Assembly (NCBI GenBank): GCA_964421875.1 | Contig: CAYQZD010000018.1 | Span: 1-43,590, forward strand | Reading direction: 5' to 3' | Length of the DNA stretch: 43,590 nt | Origin: CAYQZD01 sp964421875 | GTDB lineage: Bacteria > Electryoneota > Tariuqbacteria > Tariuqbacterales > Tariuqbacteraceae | Shown here: positions 8,638 to 15,474 of the stretch, piece by piece | Layout of the letters: every line of letters starts with the position of its first letter | How positions within the stretch are numbered: position 1 is the first letter of the stretch | Position numbers and translations under genes: made by a program | The notes under the pieces: model-generated | Seen by the model: the letters and a program-made list of their open reading frames with translations, nothing else | Database searches by the model: none | What the model was told of the DNA's origin: nothing

Positions 8638-9195
8638 ATGCAGTTTTACCCTCTGACTCCGGAGCGATGGGGGGATTTCGAAGCGCTGTTCGGACCTAAA
8701 GGAGCCTACGGCGGCTGCTGGTGTATGTGGTGGCGTACTACCCGCAGAGAATTCGAGCGCAATCAGGGCGAAGGCAACCGAGGGGCGATGAAAGCCATCG
8801 TGGATTCAGGGAAAATCCCCGGTATTCTGCTTTATTCAGAGGGGGAAGCGATAGGGTGGTGCTCGGTCGCGCCGCGCCAGGATTTCGCTTCGCTGAACCG
8901 CTCAAGAACACTCAAGCCCGTGGACGATAAGCCCGTATGGTCGATAGTGTGCTTCTTCGTCGCCAAAAGCTATCGCCGCCAGAGAACTACGGAAAAACTG
9001 ATTCAAGCCGCTGTGGAATACGTCAAACAGCGTGGCGGTAAAGTAGTGGAGGCTTACCCGACAGCGCCAAAAAGCGAAAAAGTCCCCCCGGTCTCAAGCT
9101 ATATGGGCTTCCCGGCGGTATTCGAGAAACTGGGATTTACGGAATGCGCCAGACCTTCGCCGAGCAAGGTGATAATGCGCTATTATATCGAATGA
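8638..9195 (+). CDS. GNAT-family N-acetyltransferase
   Basis: 185 aa. Cytoplasmic acetyl-CoA-dependent acetyltransferase fold: the central strand VWSIVCFFVAKSYRRQRTTE supplies the acetyl-CoA-binding turn (R/Q-x-x-G/A-like SYRRQRTTEKL), followed by the helix LIQAAVEYVKQRGGKVVEAYP and the C-terminal strand pattern of the fold. The N-terminal GGCWCMWWR stretch is typical of a GNAT subfamily common in environmental bacteria. The substrate is unknown. It stands alone, with short gaps on both sides. Confidence 0.85.
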   Translation: MQFYPLTPERWGDFEALFGPKGAYGGCWCMWWRTTRREFERNQGEGNRGAMKAIVDSGKIPGILLYSEGEAIGWCSVAPRQDFASLNRSRTLKPVDDKPVWSIVCFFVAKSYRRQRTTEKLIQAAVEYVKQRGGKVVEAYPTAPKSEKVPPVSSYMGFPAVFEKLGFTECARPSPSKVIMRYYIE

Positions 9196-9324
9196 TTTTC
9201 GGTTAAGCAGGCTGAAGGTTGGTTCTTTTATTGATGAAGACTTGCTGACTTGCAAACCTGTAGACATTTTTTCCGGTAAGAAACAAATATTTAAATATAA
9301 CCTGTTTTCGCAGGAGGAGAAATT

Positions 9325-10416
9325 ATGAACCCCCGCGATTTCAATAGACAGCGATATGAAGAAACTTGGAAATTGCTCAACGAACATCTCGAGGATGTTC
9401 GCAAAAAGGAGGGACTGGCGGGCGCGCTGGAAGCCCTTTATCAGCAGCAGATGGACTCAGGATTCATTCTGGACGACCTGAAACAGGTGATCCGCTATCA
9501 CCTGTATAATCCGGAGTACCGGGAACACCGGCAGTCCTTCACCGTGCAGTACAATCCCCGTCGGGCGGAGCGAGGCAAAGGCGCCGGTAGAAAATCCCCC
9601 CCCGAAGGCGTCAAAGCCGTCAATGACGGCTGTTTCCTCTGCAAGGAGAACATCCGCTGGCAGCAGCGAGGAACGGAATTCGGCTATGAAATCACGGTCA
9701 ACGAAACGCAGTATGTCGCCTGGATGAATCCCTTCCCCTTAATGCCGGTTCACGCCACCATCGCCACCAAGGAACATACCCGACAAACCTGGATTAGTAA
9801 AACCCCGGAAGAGTCGGAGAAACGCATTCGAGGTATTCTGGCCGATCTCCTGGATGTCAGCGGACAGCTTCCCGGTTTCATAGGTTTCTACAACGGCGAA
9901 GGGGCAGGCGCCTCCATCCCCACCCATTTCCATTTCCAGTTTTTCAAGCGGCCTCAGGGCCAGCCTCCCTTCTCGCTGGAGGTAGCCGCTGCGCGAAAAG
10001 TGAATAAACCCCCCTTCAATCTGACCGAGAGGGACTACCCCATTGCCTGTATTTACTTCCGGGGTAGAAGCGGAGAGATACTGGAACAAGCTGTAACCTG
10101 GGTCTGCAACTGGACCAGATTCTGCAACCACCACGAGTATCTTTCAGCCAATATCATCGCTATCAAGGATACCGAAGCGGAGAACGACATCCATCTTTAT
10201 TTTGTCCCCAGAAACAAGTATTTTTCCCACGCGCCGGGTATGCAGGGCATCATCGGCGGGCTGGAAGTTTTAGGGGAGCTGGTCTTCTGCCAGGATGTGG
10301 AAAAGGAACAGCTCATCGACCTGGGCCGGGTGGACTACCAATTTGTGAAATGCATCCTGCATTCGGTGGAAGCCCCCTCCGTGCACGCGTTTTTGAAGCG
10401 CGCCGGCGGTTATTGA
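9325..10416 (+). CDS. DUF4922 protein, HIT/GalT-like nucleotidyltransferase or phosphorylase
   Basis: 363 aa. The start is fixed by CAGGAGGAG about 5 nt before the ATG. The N-terminal region has the DUF4922 pattern FTVQYNPRRAE (about 71-81), then a GCFLCKEN zinc-site-like motif, WMNPFPLMPVHATIA (about 134-148), FYNGEGAGASIPTHFHFQ (about 192-209) and a C-terminal His-rich segment. The HFHFQ motif corresponds to the catalytic H-x-H-x-Q of galactose-1-phosphate uridylyltransferase and Ap4A/GDP-galactose phosphorylases. Transfer of a nucleotidyl group through a histidine intermediate is therefore likely, but the substrate is unknown. Monocistronic as far as can be seen. Confidence 0.75.
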   Translation: MNPRDFNRQRYEETWKLLNEHLEDVRKKEGLAGALEALYQQQMDSGFILDDLKQVIRYHLYNPEYREHRQSFTVQYNPRRAERGKGAGRKSPPEGVKAVNDGCFLCKENIRWQQRGTEFGYEITVNETQYVAWMNPFPLMPVHATIATKEHTRQTWISKTPEESEKRIRGILADLLDVSGQLPGFIGFYNGEGAGASIPTHFHFQFFKRPQGQPPFSLEVAAARKVNKPPFNLTERDYPIACIYFRGRSGEILEQAVTWVCNWTRFCNHHEYLSANIIAIKDTEAENDIHLYFVPRNKYFSHAPGMQGIIGGLEVLGELVFCQDVEKEQLIDLGRVDYQFVKCILHSVEAPSVHAFLKRAGGY

Positions 10417-10547
10417 ATGGGCCGATTGGGGCGCGTTTGAATCAAAGAAGACACGGAAGAACTCGTTCTGTCAGGTCTCCTCACGATGTTCAGTTATAAA
10501 ATCCGACTTGACATTTCAGGAAAAAACGCATATAGAAGGAAAAATTT

Positions 10548-10967
10548 ATGATTGAGAAAGTCCACCAACACATCGTGGAAGAACTGCAGCAAAGCTCCCG
10601 CACCGACACCATCTTCGTGGTGACCGCAGTGTTGTTCAATCTGATAGCGTTAGCGGTCAACTCCGGAGTCGCATCGAACGCGGTTTCCGAAAAGGCGAAA
10701 TCGAGCGACGACTTCCTGATAGCGATATTCATCCTGATGACCATCATCGTGAACTTCATCGCCATCGCCGCCTTGTCCACCGGCAGGAACACCAGAAGCA
10801 AGCTGCTACAGGGGCTGCTCAGTATGTACCAAGACAACGAAGTGGACAAGTATTACGACGCTTCCTTGTTGACAAACTATGGTAAAAGGTATTATCTTTT
10901 TACCGGAGTGATACTCTGCCTGGCGCTCACCGGCATCGTAGTCCCTCTGATTATACGGCTCATATAG
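10548..10967 (+). CDS. Three-TM membrane protein, function unknown
   Basis: 139 aa. ATG preceded by AAGGA at 10536-10540. A charged N-terminal helix (about 1-18) is followed by hydrophobic segments at about 21-40, 57-76 and 115-137. A soluble loop (about 78-108) contains GLLSMYQDNEVDKYYDASLL. No motif is recognised. Probably an inner-membrane protein. Confidence 0.65.
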   Translation: MIEKVHQHIVEELQQSSRTDTIFVVTAVLFNLIALAVNSGVASNAVSEKAKSSDDFLIAIFILMTIIVNFIAIAALSTGRNTRSKLLQGLLSMYQDNEVDKYYDASLLTNYGKRYYLFTGVILCLALTGIVVPLIIRLI

Positions 10968-11066
10968 CTTAAGGCGTGGGAAGACATAAAGGGAGCGCGC
11001 TGTCAAGATTCGCATAGGCGGACCATTAAAATCTATCAGTGCACTCAAAAAGAAAGGTATCGCAAA

Positions 11067-11354
11067 ATGAACCAATGGACCACTCACACGGAAGAGTACG
11101 AAAAAACCCTTTCGATAGTGTCCAAAATCGCGGTAAAGAAAGGATATATCCTGAATCCGGATAAGGAACGGATGGAAAAGGTGGTGGGACTGATGACGGA
11201 GAATTTTGTGAATTTCGGCAAATACTATTGCCCCTGCAAGCAATCGCATCCTCTGAACACTGAGACCGACACGCAGTGCCCCTGCCAGCCTTGGGAAGAG
11301 GAAATCGCGAAAGACGGCAATTGTTTCTGCAAGCTGTTTTATAAGAAACCCTAA
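11067..11354 (+). CDS. Ferredoxin:thioredoxin reductase catalytic-subunit-like protein
   Basis: 95 aa, close to the usual length. Six cysteines lie in the FTR catalytic pattern: C55-P-C57, C71-P-C73 and C86-F-C88, expected to hold one [4Fe-4S] cluster and a redox-active disulfide that passes ferredoxin electrons to thioredoxin-like partners. In plant and cyanobacterial FTR the last motif is C-H-C with a catalytic histidine. Here that position is Phe87, and the spacings between CxC pairs (13 and 12 residues) differ from the canonical enzyme. No variable subunit gene is nearby, so it is likely one of the stand-alone FTR-like proteins of anaerobes. RBS GAAAGG lies about 9 nt upstream. Confidence 0.85.
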   Translation: MNQWTTHTEEYEKTLSIVSKIAVKKGYILNPDKERMEKVVGLMTENFVNFGKYYCPCKQSHPLNTETDTQCPCQPWEEEIAKDGNCFCKLFYKKP

Positions 11355-11721
11355 TCAAAGGGTCTCTTGTCTGCATTCCCACGCGGGAGCGTGGGAACGA
11401 GGGGATAAAAATATTATAAGGATCAAAATGGATTCCACCGAATCCGTCAGGGGCATTGGGGGATGACCTATCGGCGCCGGATGGTCCGTTGCGGCGCGAG
11501 AGGGGAGTTGCGTCTGAATCGCAGATGACGCTGATGAAGTAATGATTACGCTGATAAAAACATCAGCGAAATCAGCGTTAATCATCTTTTAATCAGCGGT
11601 TCAGAGAAATGTGAACATGGTATTCAAATATCTCAGTCAAACCACTATGGCACATTAAAAATACCTAGACAAACTCGCTTACCGATAAAATAATATTTTA
11701 ATTTAACAAGGGAGTATTTAA
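11355..11721. repeat. Intergenic region built of dispersed repeats
   Basis: About 370 bp. It contains an inverted repeat CCCACGC..GCGTGGG (about 11380-11397; a related copy is near 14463-14483), GGATTCCACCGAATCC (about 11429-11444), and a run of repeated 'acgctgat / atcagcg' units at about 11518-11600 that fold back on one another. Short frames through this stretch on the minus strand look repeat-derived, not genic. Confidence 0.6.
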
Positions 11722-11985
11722 ATGAGTAAAGAAATTATTGAAATCCACGATTGCCCACATTGCGGAGGTATTCACAGGTATTGGCTTGAAGTAAGGAGGC
11801 CAATGATTATTAAGATGCTTACAGACACAAGAGGAAGTTCACAAAGAGTGAAAATAACTCGATTATTCATTTGTCCTGTTAAAGGTGAGCATTATCAAGC
11901 TACTTTTTATCTTCATGACTCTACCTCTGAAGGTATTGAAAATGTTACTGTGCTTGGTTTGGTAGAGGAGGATAATTATGAATAA
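11722..11985 (+). CDS. Small AT-rich hypothetical protein with a zinc-ribbon-like motif
   Basis: 87 aa, preceded by AAGGGAG. An N-terminal CPHCGG (about residues 11-16) and a later FICP (about 50-53) could form half-sites of a zinc ribbon, but a full C4 set is not evident. Codon choice is much more AT-rich than in the neighbouring genes, and the same is true of the next gene, which it overlaps by 8 bp. The pair looks like a recently acquired two-gene unit. Function unknown. Confidence 0.65.
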   Translation: MSKEIIEIHDCPHCGGIHRYWLEVRRPMIIKMLTDTRGSSQRVKITRLFICPVKGEHYQATFYLHDSTSEGIENVTVLGLVEEDNYE

Positions 11986-12534
11986 AAAAACTAATAACAA
12001 AGATGAAACAAAGAATATCATAAATACTTGTGATGTCACAACTATTACGCCAACAAATCAAGCTATTTATGAGGCTGGCAAGTCCATGTTAATTGACTCA
12101 ATTAACATGGACTTGCCAGCCTCATAAATCAAGCTATTTATGAGGCTGGCAAGTCCATGTTAATTGAGTCAATTAATACAGGGCGCGAGTTTTGTAAGTT
12201 CATGATTGGCACATCGATGAGTGCAATTCCAATATACATTGCACTATCAAAATTTATTCTTCCTGATGAGTATATACCGACTTTGAAAATTGGGATACTG
12301 TTAATAATCCCAACAGTTCTCTTTCTTGTTTCCGCGATAGTGTTTCTTCTTGGATATTTTCCTCAAAAAGGCATTGCTTCTTTAGATATACCAGAAGAAA
12401 TTGAGCATGAAAGGCAAAAAACTGTTAAAAAACGTCATCGTTTAGGTGCACTGGGGTTCAGTATTTTCTGTATAGCAGTGTTATCTGGATTAATAACTAT
12501 TGGCTATATCCTAAGATTACAAGGAGGTAGCTAG
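11978..12534 (+). pseudogene. Membrane-protein gene broken by a 71-bp inverted/direct duplication
   Basis: ATG 11978 lies inside the end of the previous gene, with GAGGAGG about 6 nt upstream. The frame runs 49 codons and stops at 12127. A second frame opens at ATG 12157 and runs to 12534 (125 aa). Removing 71 bp (12098-12168) joins the two into one 161-aa reading frame: ...QAIYEAGKSMLIESINTGRE... The intact protein would have a soluble N-terminus and three hydrophobic segments, two close together (about 70-120) and one near the C-terminus (about 138-158). The insert is a copy of the adjacent gene sequence in inverted then direct orientation, and 71 is not a multiple of three, so it causes the frameshift. 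The second frame has no RBS of its own. AT-rich like its partner. Either a real mutation or an assembly error. Confidence 0.75.
12055..12176. repeat. Perfect 32-bp inverted repeat with an overlapping direct repeat
   Basis: Arms 12065-12096 and 12098-12129 are perfect reverse complements around a single base (C12097). 12055-12105 is repeated directly at 12126-12176 with one mismatch (C12097 versus G12168). The ancestral turning point TTAATTGA-G-TCAATTAA is itself a palindrome, and the changed centre base is what copying the opposite strand would give. Confidence 0.95.
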
Positions 12535-12671
12535 TAAATTGTAGAAAAGTTAAAAGAGTATTTACAGGACTGAATTGTCTGTCAGGTCTCCACATTACTA
12601 AACACCTGACCTAACACCAAACACTGAATCGAAATAATTATTAATTCTCAATTCTTAATTCTTAATTATCT

Positions 12672-14093
12672 ATGTCATTAGACCAAAAACGCAAAAACCT
12701 CCTCGATTCCCTCATCGGGATGCCCAAACTGCTGCATCTGCCCGTCGTATGGGAAGCCCTGGAGGAACTCCCCCAGCTCTACGGCAACTTCCTGGTGCGG
12801 CAGGAACTGGACCGCCTGCGCCAGACCATCCTGACCGCCGAAACCGAAGCGGAGCTGGACGAAATCGACATTGCCCCCGACCGCCTGGCGGAGCGGGTGG
12901 TGCATCTGTTGCGCGAAAAAGCGCGCCCCTCGGTGCATCCCGCGGTCAACGCCGCAGGGATAATCCTGCACACCGCCCTGGGAAGGGCGCCCCTGGCGGA
13001 GGAAGCCCAGAAAAACCTCTATTTCGCGACAATGGGTTATTCCACCACCGCCATCGACCGGGAAACCGGCCGCCGCGGCAACCGCTATCTGCACGCCGAA
13101 GACCTGCTCTGCTTCCTCACCGGCGCGGAGGCGGCTTGCGTGGTGAACAACAATTCCGCCGCCACCATCGTGCTGCTCAATTCGATGGCGGAGGATAAGG
13201 AAGTCATCGTTTCAAGGGGGCAGTTAGTGGAAATCGGGGGCTCCTTCCGCATCCCGGACGTGATGGAGCGGTCGCGGGCGATTATGGTGGAGGTGGGCAC
13301 CACCAACAAGACTCACCTGCGCGACTACAAAGAAGCCCTCAGCGACAACACCGGCCTGGTATTAAAAGTGCACCAGTCGAACTACCTCATCACCGGTTTC
13401 ACCTCGGAAGTGGGGGTGAAGGAGATGGCGGAGCTGGCGCACGCGCACGATTTGCCGATGGCGGACGACATCGGATCGGGCTGCCTCATAGACGTCACCG
13501 AATTCGGACTGCCGCCGGAGCCGATAGTGGGCGATTCCATCCGCGACGGCGCCGACCTGGTGTGCTTTTCCGGGGACAAGATGCTGGGAGGCCCGCAATG
13601 CGGCGTCATCGTGGGGAAAAAGAAGTATATCGACATCATCAAGAAGAACCCGCTGGTGCGGGCTTTCCGGTGCGGCAAACTGACCTACAGCGCGCTGGAA
13701 GCGACATTGAAACTGTTTTTGGATAGGGAAACCCTGCTGAAACACCACCCCACCTTCAGGCTGCTGACCCGCACACCCGATGAAATCGGACGCAAGGAGC
13801 GGAGTTTCCTGCGCAAGGTGAAACCGGTATTAGAGGGGAAATGCGAGGCGAAAGTGGAGAAGGGGTCGTCGCAGATGGGTTCAGGGTCTTTGCCGGGGCG
13901 GTATATCCCGACTAAGATTATCACCCTGCGGCCGAACGATATGACTCCGGACGAGCTGGCTTATAAGCTGCGTAAGAACGTCCCGCCCATATTCACCCGC
14001 ATCGAGGAGGAGGCGGTAGTGATGGATTTCCGCACCGTATTCCCCGACGATATTCCCGTTCTTGCGGGGGCGATTGAGCGGATTTTCGGGTAG
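12672..14093 (+). CDS. selA: L-seryl-tRNA(Sec) selenium transferase (selenocysteine synthase)
   Basis: 473 aa, normal SelA length. A PLP enzyme that converts seryl-tRNA(Sec) to selenocysteinyl-tRNA(Sec) using selenophosphate. The N-terminal tRNA-binding helical domain (about 1-80) precedes the signature HPAVNAAGIILHTALGRAPL (about 89-108). The PLP-binding lysine is K303 in CFSGDKMLGGPQCG, and the C-terminal small domain ends with a conserved acidic-hydrophobic strand (VVMDFRTVFPDD). No Shine-Dalgarno is obvious: the upstream sequence is tandem AATTCTTAATT. It stands alone; selB, selC and selD are not in the window, although selA and selB are often adjacent. A probable intrinsic terminator follows. 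Its presence implies selenoproteins in this genome, which bears on the in-frame TGA codons at 42144 and 43303. Confidence 0.96.
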   Translation: MSLDQKRKNLLDSLIGMPKLLHLPVVWEALEELPQLYGNFLVRQELDRLRQTILTAETEAELDEIDIAPDRLAERVVHLLREKARPSVHPAVNAAGIILHTALGRAPLAEEAQKNLYFATMGYSTTAIDRETGRRGNRYLHAEDLLCFLTGAEAACVVNNNSAATIVLLNSMAEDKEVIVSRGQLVEIGGSFRIPDVMERSRAIMVEVGTTNKTHLRDYKEALSDNTGLVLKVHQSNYLITGFTSEVGVKEMAELAHAHDLPMADDIGSGCLIDVTEFGLPPEPIVGDSIRDGADLVCFSGDKMLGGPQCGVIVGKKKYIDIIKKNPLVRAFRCGKLTYSALEATLKLFLDRETLLKHHPTFRLLTRTPDEIGRKERSFLRKVKPVLEGKCEAKVEKGSSQMGSGSLPGRYIPTKIITLRPNDMTPDELAYKLRKNVPPIFTRIEEEAVVMDFRTVFPDDIPVLAGAIERIFG

Positions 14094-14109
14094 TCTTGTC
14101 CGAAAAAAA

Positions 14110-14141
14110 CCGGAAGCCTGCGGAGGGCTCCCGGGATTTTT
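14110..14141 (+). terminator. Probable Rho-independent terminator after selA
   Basis: Stem CCGGAAGCC (14110-14118) pairs with GGCTCCCGG (14126-14134) with one mismatch, loop 7 nt, then GATTTTT. It begins 17 bp after the selA stop. Confidence 0.7.
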
Positions 14142-14580
14142 GGGGGACGATGAGGTTGCCTAAAACACTGCCTGCGGGTGAAAAAAGTATCGGTTTCCCG
14201 GTTAATCTTCCTCCCTTAACGATGGGAACAGCTTGGTGATGATAATGTAGAATCCGCTGAGTATCGAGGTATATAATATACGGTAGTACATATTTTCCGC
14301 CGGTTTAGGTTAAGTTTCCGTGCTTCTCGAAAAATGTTTCGAGGTCTCGTCCTATAATTATTATCGTCATTCTTACGCGAAACTTTAACCGAAACTGACG
14401 GATTTTTTATCTTAATAATTGAAGCTGTTTTCACCCTCCGATATAAGATTACTTACCTCGTTCCTACGCTCCCGCGTGGGAATGCATACCTCTTCCTGTC
14501 ATTGCGAGCGAAGCGAAGCAATCGGGTGATTCTGCGTTATGCTATGACTTTAGCGAAGCGGGGACTTGACTTATTCCGTA
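14142..14580. other. Intergenic region with repeat fragments, no gene seen
   Basis: About 440 bp between selA and the convergent hydrolase gene. It contains a CTCCCGCGTGGGA-type inverted repeat near 14463-14483 (related to the one near 11380), a GCGAGCGAAGCGAAGC unit near 14503-14520 and a TTTAGCGAAGCGG unit near 14550. A weak hairpin (TCTCGAAAAATGTTTCGAGGT) lies near 14321. The short minus-strand frame at 14216-14434 has no RBS or recognisable content. Confidence 0.5.
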
Positions 14581-15360
14581 TCAGGGATGAAACTGCATCC
14601 TCACAACCTGCATTTCCTCCGGCAGGTTCGCTGGAGTCAGTATCAATGTAAAGTCCGCTACCAGCCGGATACGGTCGCAGCGGTAGAGAAAATCTTCCAG
14701 TTTCTTCAAACCCAATCCCGTGCCCAGCCGTTCAGTATGGAAGTGCATAGGGAAGACCAGCTTGGGACTAAGCTGTCGGCAAACCACTTCCGCTTCGGCG
14801 TCGTCGATGGTGTATTTCCCTCCCACCGGGATGAAAAGCACGTCAACCGGCCCGATGTCAGCGATTTGGGCGCTGTCTAAAAGCGTCCCCAGGTCGCCTA
14901 AGTGGACGAAACGGATGCCGGCGGTCTGCAGGCAGATTATGCCGTTGGCGCCGCGTTCCTTCCCGCCGCTGTCGTCATGCCAGGAAGGTACAGTATAGAA
15001 TTCGACCTTCTCCTCGTGGGCTTTGACCACGCCTTCGACTAACGCCTCCAGTTTTTTCTTCTTAGTCATCAGTTTAAATTCAGGTTCGCGCCCGTTTGCC
15101 ATATAGTTCGCTTCCGCATTCAGAGGCTTCCAATTGTTGTGGTCGAAATGGTCGTGTGTCATCAGCACTATGTCGGCGCTGTCGGGGAGGGTGTATCTCA
15201 TCCGCCCTTGATTCATAGGGTCGAAAACCACCCGGTAGCCGTCTTTGAGGATTAACCGAAAGCAGGAATGACCGAACCATTCCACCCGCACCCATTCCTG
15301 AGCGGGCAGCGCCGCCGCTGTCAAGCCGACCAGCAGTACTGCCAACATCAATCGTTTCAT
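14581..15360 (-). CDS. Secreted metallo-beta-lactamase-fold hydrolase
   Basis: 259 aa from ATG 15360 (GGAG about 8 nt upstream). A longer frame to 15411 would place the signal peptide internally. Residues 1-20 (MKRLMLAVLLVGLTAAALPA) are a signal peptide, so it acts outside the cytoplasm. The beta-lactamase-fold metal motif T-H-D-H-F-D-H is present at about residue 72-78, preceded by WFGHSCFRL and VVFDP, as in the UPF0173/UlaG-like family. Later metal-ligand candidates are H in FVHLGDLG and H in FPMHFHTE. A hydrolase of a phosphodiester, lactone or similar ester. Substrate unknown. Separated from the upstream C25 gene by a strong terminator, so independently transcribed. Confidence 0.85.
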   Translation of the reverse strand: MKRLMLAVLLVGLTAAALPAQEWVRVEWFGHSCFRLILKDGYRVVFDPMNQGRMRYTLPDSADIVLMTHDHFDHNNWKPLNAEANYMANGREPEFKLMTKKKKLEALVEGVVKAHEEKVEFYTVPSWHDDSGGKERGANGIICLQTAGIRFVHLGDLGTLLDSAQIADIGPVDVLFIPVGGKYTIDDAEAEVVCRQLSPKLVFPMHFHTERLGTGLGLKKLEDFLYRCDRIRLVADFTLILTPANLPEEMQVVRMQFHP

Positions 15361-15420
15361 TTTCGGACTCCAATTGTATTCAATTATCGTCCTAATATAA
15401 CCTTGTACCAACTAACAGTC

Positions 15421-15454
15421 AAAAAAAGGGCGCCCGAGGTCGAGCGCCCTTTAT
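15421..15454 (-). terminator. Strong intrinsic terminator after the C25 protease gene
   Basis: Perfect 9-bp stem: AAAGGGCGC at 15425-15433 and GCGCCCTTT at 15444-15452, loop 10 nt. Read on the minus strand it ends in a run of seven T. It starts 23 bp after the stop of the large minus-strand gene. Confidence 0.9.
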
Positions 15455-15474
15455 CGTTAAACTGTAAGCGGTTT

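Noticed and set aside
10508..10536. Promoter-like TTGACA, 17 nt, TATAGA
   Set aside because: The implied transcription start would fall after the Shine-Dalgarno of the gene at 10548, so it cannot be the working promoter of that start codon.
11355..11585. 76-codon minus-strand frame
   Set aside because: Its content comes from dispersed intergenic repeats (the GGGAGCGTGGGA hairpin and others), and it has no RBS.
12055..12176. CRISPR or transposon terminal repeat reading of the inverted repeat
   Set aside because: The repeats are copies of the host gene itself with no spacer or transposase. A template-switch duplication explains every base.
14216..14434. 72-codon minus-strand frame between selA and the MBL hydrolase
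   Set aside because: Low-complexity basic composition, no RBS and no recognisable domain.
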